From the NCBI GenBank assembly GCA_035541895.1, contig DATKMK010000058.1:1-29412 (forward strand): DNA of 29,412 bases, read 5' to 3'. The notes beneath the pieces were generated by a model that ran no database searches, had not been told where the DNA came from, and saw only the letters and a list, made by a program, of their open reading frames with translations. The translations under genes and the position numbers were made by a program. How positions within the stretch are numbered: the first letter of the stretch is position 1; every line of letters begins with the position of its first letter. The DNA is from DATKMK01 sp035541895 (lineage in GTDB: Bacteria; Desulfobacterota; Binatia; HRBIN30; JACQVA1). Positions 23,833-29,412 of this stretch are shown in pieces.

Positions 23833-23860
23833 TTGACCTCCCCGGCCACACTGCAATACT
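23833..23860 (+). promoter_or_regulatory. Candidate promoter of the phosphofructokinase gene
   Basis: TTGACC (23833-23838, five of six to -35) and AATACT (23855-23860, four of six to -10) are 16 bases apart. Transcription would begin close to 23867, just before the ribosome binding site AGGAGG (23869-23874) and ATG at 23881, so the 5' leader would be very short. The divergent beta-propeller start lies at 23751. Confidence 0.35.
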
Positions 23861-23880
23861 GCTGCAACAGGAGGAAGGCG

Positions 23881-25038
23881 ATGCGCATCGGCATTCTCAC
23901 CGGCGGCGGCGACGTTCCGGGCCTCAACCCGTGCATCAAGACATTCGTCTACAGCGCGCTCGATGAAGGCTTCGAGGTCGTCGGTATTCGTCGGGGCTGG
24001 GCCGGGCTCCTCGAGTTGAACCCAGACGATCCGCGCACGCGCACTGCATGCCTCCTCGAACTGACCAAACACAACACGCGCACCATCGATCGCACGGGCG
24101 GGACCTTCCTGCACACCAGCCGCACCAATCCCGGCAAAGTGCGTCCTCACGATGTCCCCGACTTTCTGCGCGCTCCGGGTGAGGCCGCTCCCACTGACGG
24201 CCCCTACGATCACACGCCACACGTGCTGCGCGTCATCGAGCACCTCGGGCTCGACGTCCTCGTTCCCATCGGAGGCGACGACACCCTGTCCTACGCCGAG
24301 CGATTGTACCGCGAAGGCTGTCGCACCGTCGCCATTCCAAAGACCATGGACAACGACGTCTACGGCACGGACTATTGCATCGGATTCTCGACCGCAGTCA
24401 CGCGTAGCGTCGAGTTCATTCATCAGCTTCGGACATCAGCCGGCTCGCACGAACGCATCGCCATCGTCGAGCTGTTCGGGCGCAATTGCGGCGAGACCTC
24501 CCTCTTGGCTTCGTACCTCTCGGGTGTCGATCGCGCGATCATCAGCGAAGTGCACTTCGATCCCGAGCGCCTGGCGCAGTTCGTCACCGATGATAAGCGG
24601 GCCAATCCCAGCAACTACGCCATGGTGACGATCAGCGAAGGCGCGCAGATGGTCGGCGGCAAGATCGTTGAGTACGGGCAAGCCGACGCGTTCGGTCACA
24701 AGAAGCTCGGCGGCATCGGCCTGATCACCGGCGATGCGCTCAAGAAGCTGACCGGCGAAGACATTCTCTACCAGCAACTCTCGTATCTGATGCGCTCGGG
24801 CGCACCCGACAGCCTCGACCTCATGGTCGCGGTCAACTACGCCAACATGGCCGTCAAGCTGGTCAAGCGCGGCGCCAGCAACCGCATGGTGTCGCTACGC
24901 AACGGCACCTACACCAGCGTGCCGATCACGACCATTATGCAAGGGGTCAAGCGGGTCGATGTGGAGGAACTCTACGATGCCGAGGCCTATCGCCCCAAGG
25001 TCCGCCACGTCGAAGGCAAGCCGATGTTTCTGTATTAG
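23881..25038 (+). CDS. 6-phosphofructokinase, predicted pyrophosphate-dependent
   Basis: A 385-residue PfkA-superfamily enzyme converting fructose 6-phosphate to fructose 1,6-bisphosphate. The N-terminal nucleotide/PPi loop is ILTGGGDVPGLN. The phosphate-donor motif is GGDDT (residues 131-135): D134 stands where ATP enzymes such as E. coli PfkA have Gly104. The catalytic segment PKTMDND (153-159) has K154 where ATP enzymes have Gly124, with catalytic D157. Asp and Lys at these two positions are the established signature of PPi-dependent enzymes. The substrate-binding HERIAIVELFGRNCGE also fits the family. PPi use would make the step reversible. AGGAGG seven bases before ATG supports the start. 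The stop overlaps the convergent amidohydrolase by four bases. Confidence 0.9.
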   Translation: MRIGILTGGGDVPGLNPCIKTFVYSALDEGFEVVGIRRGWAGLLELNPDDPRTRTACLLELTKHNTRTIDRTGGTFLHTSRTNPGKVRPHDVPDFLRAPGEAAPTDGPYDHTPHVLRVIEHLGLDVLVPIGGDDTLSYAERLYREGCRTVAIPKTMDNDVYGTDYCIGFSTAVTRSVEFIHQLRTSAGSHERIAIVELFGRNCGETSLLASYLSGVDRAIISEVHFDPERLAQFVTDDKRANPSNYAMVTISEGAQMVGGKIVEYGQADAFGHKKLGGIGLITGDALKKLTGEDILYQQLSYLMRSGAPDSLDLMVAVNYANMAVKLVKRGASNRMVSLRNGTYTSVPITTIMQGVKRVDVEELYDAEAYRPKVRHVEGKPMFLY

Positions 25039-26597
25039 CCACCGTAGACGCGTTCCCCTTCCACCCAGGTTTCAACTACCTGCGGCGGATGCTCGGCGTC
25101 CAACGGGCCGTCGAGGACGACGAGGTCGGCGCGCTTACCCGGCGTGAGCGAACCGCGTTCGGATTCTTGGCCGCCGGCGTAGGCCGCTCCGGCGGTGTAG
25201 GCGCGCAACCACTCTTCGTAGCGCAGCGCTTGATCGAGAGCGAAAACGTTGCCCGAGCCGGTGCGGCGCGTCGCCCCGAGCGCGGCGGTCTGCACCGGCT
25301 CGTGGATGGCGCATGGATCGTCCGACGACGCGGCGAGCACCACGCCCGCGCGTGCGAGATCTCCAAACGCCAGCCACAGCTCCTCGTCGAACGGCACGTT
25401 TTCGACCGCTTGTCCGACATGGAGCAGAAAGCCGGGCTGCACCACGCCGATCGCGCCGAGCGCCGTCAGGTCGGCGATCTGCCGGCGCGACACCACCGAT
25501 GCATGTTCGATCCGAAAGCGGTGATCGCGGTTCCGTCGGCGGCGCGACGCGCGCGCAAACGCGTCGAGTGCGGCCGCCACGCCGACGTTGCCGATGGCAT
25601 GCACCGCAACGCGAAAACCGCGATCCACGACCTGCTCGACCTCGGCCGCCAGATTTGGGAACTGCATTCCGAATGCGCTGCGATGTCCGGCTATGCTGAC
25701 GTCGAGCGCCGGTGCGACGCCGCCGTCGGCAAACAATTTGATCGGCCCAACCCGCAAGCGTTCGTTGCCAGCACCCGTCGGCGGACCATCGAGGCGGATC
25801 GCATCGAGCGGGGACAAGATTCCCTCCGCATGCGGCATCATCAGCACCGAGATCGGCAGCGTGCCGGCACGCGCCATCGCGCGATATACCGCCTCGGCCG
25901 CCGGGGAACAGGCGGCGTCGTGGACGCACGTGATTCCAGCCTGCAGTAACTGTCGTGCGCGCGCGGCGAATAGCCCGGCCCATCGCTCCGGATCACGATA
26001 CGCCGCGACCGAGCGGGCGTGCGCGTCGCTCCACGCCCGCTCGATCAGCAACCCGGACGGCTCCCCGTCCGGTCGTCGCGCGATCACGCCGCCGGGCGGG
26101 TCGTCCGACGTCCGCCCGATCCCGAGCTCGTCGAGTCCGCGTGAGCAGACCACACATTGGTGCAAAGTGTAATGCACGACGATGACGGATCGATCGAGGT
26201 TGAGTGCATCGAGGTGCGATCGATCGAGCACCACGCCGGCGGTGGTTTCGTTCCAGCCGAACCCGCGGATCCAGCCGGCGTCGGGTTCGCGCGCCGCTTG
26301 TGCTCGCAACGCCGCTTGGAGTTCCTCGACCGACTGGACGCGAGAGAGATCCGCCCATAGCGGGTGGAGCGCGGCAATCGAGAGATGATTGTGCGCGTCG
26401 ATGAAGCCAGGCACGAGCGTGCGCCCTGCCAGATCGTGCCGCGTCGCTGCCGGGAATGCTTCCAGAAGTGCGCGGTCGCCTGCGGCGACGATCCGACCGG
26501 CATCGACCGCCACCACTTCCGGCTCGCCGATGAGTCGATCCATCGAAAGAATCCGCCCACCTCGGAAGACGCGCGCGGTCGCTGTGCGGTTGGTCAT
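25035..26597 (-). CDS. Amidohydrolase family 3 (YtcJ-like) metal-dependent hydrolase
   Basis: A 520-residue amidohydrolase. The N-terminal beta-sandwich part ends with DLAGRTLVPGFIDAHNHL, giving metal ligands H69 and H71. GPIKLFADGGV carries the usual Lys of the KLFxDG motif. Later ligands are in RVAVHAIGN and FRIEHASVV, and the final Asp in AASSDDPC. The C-terminus closes with GSLTPGKRADLVVLDGPL, the typical composite-domain tail. YtcJ-like proteins hydrolyse amide or related C-N bonds, mostly with unknown natural substrates. ATG 26597 begins the family homology (MTNRTATARVFRGGRIL). It is separated from the Thr-Pro protein gene upstream by a terminator-like hairpin. Confidence 0.9.
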   Translation of the reverse strand: MTNRTATARVFRGGRILSMDRLIGEPEVVAVDAGRIVAAGDRALLEAFPAATRHDLAGRTLVPGFIDAHNHLSIAALHPLWADLSRVQSVEELQAALRAQAAREPDAGWIRGFGWNETTAGVVLDRSHLDALNLDRSVIVVHYTLHQCVVCSRGLDELGIGRTSDDPPGGVIARRPDGEPSGLLIERAWSDAHARSVAAYRDPERWAGLFAARARQLLQAGITCVHDAACSPAAEAVYRAMARAGTLPISVLMMPHAEGILSPLDAIRLDGPPTGAGNERLRVGPIKLFADGGVAPALDVSIAGHRSAFGMQFPNLAAEVEQVVDRGFRVAVHAIGNVGVAAALDAFARASRRRRNRDHRFRIEHASVVSRRQIADLTALGAIGVVQPGFLLHVGQAVENVPFDEELWLAFGDLARAGVVLAASSDDPCAIHEPVQTAALGATRRTGSGNVFALDQALRYEEWLRAYTAGAAYAGGQESERGSLTPGKRADLVVLDGPLDAEHPPQVVETWVEGERVYGG

Positions 26598-26659
26598 CGC
26601 CTGTGTCGGGGAACCATCACCGGGGCGCACCGACGCATCCGATTTTGGGAGAACACGCG

Positions 26660-26683
26660 AGTCCGCCGTCTTAGCGGCGGACT
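26660..26683 (-). terminator. Probable terminator after the Thr-Pro repeat protein gene
   Basis: AGTCCGCCG (26660-26668) pairs perfectly with CGGCGGACT (26675-26683) around a six-base loop. It lies 24 bases past the stop at 26707, in the 109-base gap before the amidohydrolase start at 26597. On the minus strand the following bases are only modestly T-rich, so it may not be strictly intrinsic. Confidence 0.55.
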
Positions 26684-26706
26684 TACACGAGGGTGGCGAC
26701 GAAGGC

Positions 26707-28974
26707 TCACGATGCGCGTCGCAAGCGTCCGAGCGCCACAACCGCAATCGTGAGCAATGCGCCGATCATCAACACGAGCGTACGGATCGACAGCAGCGGT
26801 ACCGCGGCGCTGGAAGCGACGAGCGCGGGCGCACTAATTTGGAAGGGCGGATCGTTACACCCATCCGAGCAATAGACGAAATGCCCGGGGATGAGTGAAC
26901 TCACGGGCACGAAGAAATTCCCGTTTGCGTCCTTGCCGCCCGTTCCCAGCAGCGGGTTCGGACAATTGATAGTGGTCGGCACGCAGCCGGCACAGTTCGC
27001 GGGATTGGTACCGCAGTCGAAGCACGCGACCACGTTGTTCATCGTCACGCATCCGGGTGCGCTCGAACCGGAAAGGTGTGTGGAGCCGCTGGTGTTGCCG
27101 CCCGTGATCACCGGGCCACCAGGCGTCCGCGTGGGCGTCATGGTTGGTGTCGAGGTGGGTGTGAAGGTCGCGGTAACCGTCGGCGTCTGAGTCGGGGTCG
27201 ACGTCGGTGTTCCGGTTGGTGTGGATGTCGGCGTCATCGTCGCCGTGAGCGTCGGGGTCGACGTCGCGGTCACAGTAGGCGTGGTGGTCGGTGTGCTGGT
27301 CGGCGTGGCCGTCGGCGTCTCCGTTGGCGTGGCAGTTGGGGTTGCGGTTGGCGTGTCGGTTGCCGTCTGTGTCGGCGTCGTTGTCGGCGTAGCCGTCGCC
27401 GTATCGGTCGGCGTACTAGTCGCGGTCGACGTCGGCGTCGCGGTCGGCGTCTCTGTTGGCGTTTCGGTCGGTGTGCTCGAGGGGGAGGCGGTCGGCGTAT
27501 CCGTCGGCGTCCCGGTCGGTGTAGTCGTCGGGGTCGCCGTCGGTGTACCGGTCGGCGTGCTCGTCGGTGTCGCCGTGGGCGTATCCGTCGGTGTGTCCGT
27601 CGGCGTAGTTGTCGGTGTCGCCGTCGCCGTGCCGGTTGGTGTGTTCGTCGCTGTCGCCGTCGGCGTATCTGTCGGTGTGTCCGTCGGCGTGGTCGTTGGT
27701 GTCGCCGTCGCCGTGCCGGTTGGTGTGTTGGTCGGCGTCGCCGTCGGCGTATACGTCGGTGTACGCGTGGCGGTTGAGGTTGGCGTCGCGGTTGCGGTGG
27801 CGGTTGGCGTACTCGTCGCGGTCGCGGTGGGCGAGCTAGTTGGCGTACTGGTCGGTGTCGCGGTTGGGGTTTGCGTCGGCGTCTGAGTCGGCGTGCGGGT
27901 GGGCGTAGTGGTCGCGGTAAACGTCGCGGTCTGCGTCGGAGTCCGAGTCGGCGTGTTGGTCGGCGTGAGCGTCGCGGTCCGCGTCGGCGTGCGCGTGGGT
28001 GTATTGGTCGGCGTTGACGTTGCAGTCCGCGTCGGCGTGCGCGTGGGTGTGTTGGTCGGCGTGCGCGTAGGGGTTTGCGTTGGCGTCCTCGTTGGGGTGT
28101 TTGTCGGGGTGCTGGTGGGAGTTACCGACAGGCCTTTGATCGGCACGGCGCTGAGCGCCCACACAGTGGTCGCGCTCAGTGTCCATGACATCGTGACGCT
28201 TGCGGCCCCAGCCTCGTAGCTGCCGGCGCCGCGGACATCGGTGCTTGCCGTTGCCGTGTTCCGATTCCATTCCTGCGTCTGTCCTCCACCCACCGTGGCC
28301 GTTGGCGGTGTGGCGCCGGTACTCGTGGCGATCTCGCCGAGGGTATCCACGACCACATCGTTCGTGGTCACTCCTTGGCCCCCTGTCGTCAAAGTCACCG
28401 ACGGCCCAATGCTGCTGCCCGCGGCGGAGGCGAACGTACCCGTTGGAGTGGTCTGATCAACGCCGGTGAATGAGATCGCGCCTCCGACGATGCGGGTCGA
28501 GCCGGTTCCGTTGGCCGCGAGGGTGACAATAATGTTGTGTGCCCCGGTCGCCGGCAATTTCAGACCCCATATCTCGGAACGCACGTCGGTACCGGTCGAA
28601 TCGTTCACGGCACCGATGAAGGTCAAGGCCACACCATTGTATGTCACGCCGCTTACGCGTTCGAAATTCGGCGTGGTTGTTCGGATTCGCAATGAGACGC
28701 CAACGACCAAGAAGCCGTTGGTGTTCGACACGACGTTGTGCGACCAGGTGAGACTTGTCGCTCCGGGGTCGGTTGTGCCGGTATCGCCACTCGACGCAGC
28801 ATCGAAGACTGGGACCGCAAACACGCGCGTCGCCCACGCGGTGATGACCAGACTCACGGCGACGGCGCGACACCACGGCGCCACCTTCGAATCTAGCTGC
28901 GCCCAGGCTTGGAACCCGTCAGCAGAGCGGGCGACCGCGCGGCCCTCGGAGGCCCGTGCCATCCTCCTCAACAC
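26707..28974 (-). CDS. Large secreted Thr-Pro repeat surface protein with C-terminal sorting-like segment
   Basis: A 755-codon frame from GTG 28974; ATG 28962 is an alternative, though AGGAGG abuts it directly. An export signal lies at about residues 36-53 (RAVAVSLVITAWATRVFA). Next, ~54-283 is a beta-rich domain (SLTWSHNVV, GFLVVGVSLR, VTYNGVALT, ISFTGVDQTTP), a type I have seen in predicted surface proteins but cannot name. Residues ~284-617 are an almost pure (Thr-Pro-Thr-X) repeat, then a Cys-rich part (CVTMNNVVACFDC, CAGCVP, CSDGC). The end has AVPLLSIRTLVLMIGALLTI, more hydrophobic residues and a RLRR cluster. This resembles IPTL/PEP-CTERM-like tails: short motif, one transmembrane helix, Arg cluster. 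It is probably displayed on the cell surface, with the repeat as stalk. No sortase or exosortase is in the window. Confidence 0.8.
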   Translation of the reverse strand: MLRRMARASEGRAVARSADGFQAWAQLDSKVAPWCRAVAVSLVITAWATRVFAVPVFDAASSGDTGTTDPGATSLTWSHNVVSNTNGFLVVGVSLRIRTTTPNFERVSGVTYNGVALTFIGAVNDSTGTDVRSEIWGLKLPATGAHNIIVTLAANGTGSTRIVGGAISFTGVDQTTPTGTFASAAGSSIGPSVTLTTGGQGVTTNDVVVDTLGEIATSTGATPPTATVGGGQTQEWNRNTATASTDVRGAGSYEAGAASVTMSWTLSATTVWALSAVPIKGLSVTPTSTPTNTPTRTPTQTPTRTPTNTPTRTPTRTATSTPTNTPTRTPTRTATLTPTNTPTRTPTQTATFTATTTPTRTPTQTPTQTPTATPTSTPTSSPTATATSTPTATATATPTSTATRTPTYTPTATPTNTPTGTATATPTTTPTDTPTDTPTATATNTPTGTATATPTTTPTDTPTDTPTATPTSTPTGTPTATPTTTPTGTPTDTPTASPSSTPTETPTETPTATPTSTATSTPTDTATATPTTTPTQTATDTPTATPTATPTETPTATPTSTPTTTPTVTATSTPTLTATMTPTSTPTGTPTSTPTQTPTVTATFTPTSTPTMTPTRTPGGPVITGGNTSGSTHLSGSSAPGCVTMNNVVACFDCGTNPANCAGCVPTTINCPNPLLGTGGKDANGNFFVPVSSLIPGHFVYCSDGCNDPPFQISAPALVASSAAVPLLSIRTLVLMIGALLTIAVVALGRLRRAS
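27121..28124 (-). repeat. Thr-Pro-Thr-X coding tandem repeat (12-base basic unit)
   Basis: About 1 kb of near-continuous imperfect repetition, seen on the plus strand as GTCGGCGT and GTCGGTGT units every 6 or 12 bases. On the minus strand it encodes TPTx steps where x is mostly S, N, R, Q, D, G or A. It takes up about 44% of the host gene. A shorter similar run occurs in the beta-propeller gene near 22735-22790. Confidence 0.92.
27530..27781 (-). repeat. 84-base higher-order repeat inside the Thr-Pro region
   Basis: Blocks starting at 27530, 27614 and 27698 align over 84 bases. The second and third share GGTGTCGCCGTCGCCGTGCC and the following bases almost exactly before diverging after about 60 bases. 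In protein this is a 28-residue unit of the form xTPTGTATATPTTTPTDTPT plus eight residues. It indicates recent unequal duplication of a multi-unit block. Confidence 0.7.
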
Positions 28975-29273
28975 TCAGCCCACCTTCTTCATACGTCAGT
29001 ATGGTACAGGTCACTCGGTCAACAGGAAATACCTTTTTTGGGGGCGTCGGGAGAAACTTGCGTCCGTGGCCCCTGCGACAGTCGTGCGGAAACTCGACGA
29101 TCGTGATGCGGCCTCCGTGGCATCGCGTGACGTGACGACCACCACAGACGTGACGACCACCACAACAGATGGCCATCATCTCCTCCTGCGCACCGGCGGC
29201 TGTACCCCGTCACCGCAACACATGCGGGCGAATCAACCGCAATCGAGTCAACGACGGACAACTTGAAAGACAG
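28975..29273. other. Intergenic region of about 300 bases before the tRNA
   Basis: I see no supportable gene. Open frames here either continue the antisense of the Thr-Pro gene or lack ribosome binding sites and family features. It contains an 18-base perfect tandem duplication (29129-29164) and a CCTTTTTT run near 29032. The promoter of the Thr-Pro gene should lie here, but I found no convincing -35/-10 pair. Confidence 0.55.
29129..29164. repeat. 18-base perfect tandem duplication
   Basis: GACGTGACGACCACCACA occurs twice back to back (29129-29146 and 29147-29164). It lies in non-coding sequence upstream of the Thr-Pro protein gene. It may be a replication-slippage product or a paired binding site. 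Confidence 0.85.
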
Positions 29274-29348
29274 CGCGCCCGGGGTGATTCGAACACCCGA
29301 CCTACTGGTTCGAAGCCAGCCGCTCTAGTCCACCTGAGCTACGGGCGC
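29274..29348 (-). tRNA. tRNA-Arg(UCG)
   Basis: The reverse complement folds as a full cloverleaf. The acceptor stem GCGCCCG/CGGGCGC has seven pairs. The D arm is GCTC...GAGC. The anticodon stem GCTGG/CCAGT closes the loop CTTCGAA, so the anticodon is TCG, reading CGA Arg codons. A five-base variable loop AGGTC follows, then the T arm GGGTG-TTCGAAT-CACCC. The discriminator base is G. CCA is not encoded and must be added after transcription. Confidence 0.95.
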
Positions 29349-29412
29349 ATGGGCGACGCTTATCGCATATCGCGCAGTGCTTATCGAGTCCGCGCTGGCG
29401 ACGCGCTGCGCC

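Noticed and set aside
22945..23880. Extended N-terminus of the phosphofructokinase frame, and an Arg-rich plus-strand protein here
   Set aside because: It is antisense to the beta-propeller gene. The phosphofructokinase fold starts at 23881 after a good ribosome binding site.
27076..27777. Plus-strand Arg-rich open frame across the same repeat
   Set aside because: Extreme Arg composition from GC-rich antisense repeat; no start context.
27221..27886. Plus-strand open frame of ~220 residues made of Val-Gly-Val repeats
   Set aside because: It is the antisense reading of the Thr-Pro repeat; the repeat keeps several frames open. The minus-strand gene has a signal segment, flanking domains and a tail.
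27121..28124. CRISPR array
   Set aside because: The repetition is a 6/12-base coding repeat with no unique spacers and no cas genes nearby.
29349..29412. Two GCTTATCG copies as promoter or att repeats beside the tRNA
   Set aside because: Eight-base matches only, and no integrase gene nearby; not enough to call an attachment site.

Overview
The window is GC-rich bacterial chromosome with tightly packed genes, short or overlapping junctions and mostly catabolic, envelope and sensing functions. No 16S or other phylogenetic marker is present. Two secreted proteins carry Thr-Pro-rich linkers, one of them followed by paired EF-hand (dockerin-like) motifs of the form VDELVxxVNxAL. With the BVMO, acyl-CoA dehydrogenase, LLM oxidoreductase, DUF1329 and MerB-family genes, this recalls uncultured Binatota ('Candidatus Binatia', formerly placed in Deltaproteobacteria). 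That assignment is inference from recalled gene content, not demonstrated here.

Left part (1-6018, all +): the 3' end of a ModC/PotA-type ABC ATPase, then a probable catabolic operon of aldehyde dehydrogenase, acyl-CoA dehydrogenase, a small membrane protein coupled by TGATG, and a 4-hydroxyacetophenone-type Baeyer-Villiger monooxygenase. Together they could oxidise a ketone to an ester, and then the derived aldehyde and acyl-CoA. A gene-poor interval (6019-6468) follows, with a possible eroded ribbon-helix-helix antitoxin fragment.

Middle (6469-12217, mostly +): a persulfide-dioxygenase-like MBL-rhodanese fusion is coupled by GTGA to a multi-pass GT-C-type glycosyltransferase with a C-terminal NPCBM domain. 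Next come a sterol-desaturase-type di-iron hydroxylase, a convergent hot-dog thioesterase, a SHOCT remnant, and an overlapping GFA / DsbA-like isomerase pair, both from glutathione-linked families.

Minus-strand catabolic block (12230-16091): SDR, MerB-family protein, and two LLM (FMN/F420) oxidoreductases. No merA or merR is present, so the MerB homologue sits among small-molecule metabolism genes. It keeps the Cys positions of MerB but has Glu where MerB has its catalytic Asp.

Envelope and sensing (16122-23751): a small secreted Cys-containing protein is divergent from an unusual SH3b-SH3b-(Ala/Pro/Lys/Glu linker)-DUF1329 protein. Then, on the minus strand, come a YVTN beta-propeller with a dockerin-like tail, an orphan membrane histidine kinase with GAF domain, a SnoaL/NTF2-like protein (GTGA overlap with the kinase) and a lipoprotein resembling NIT-type sensory helices.

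Right end (23881-29412): a 6-phosphofructokinase with both residues typical of PPi-dependent enzymes converges with a YtcJ-like amidohydrolase. A very large Thr-Pro repeat surface protein follows, with a Cys-rich region and a C-terminal hydrophobic segment plus Arg cluster. The window ends with a tRNA-Arg(UCG) on the minus strand.
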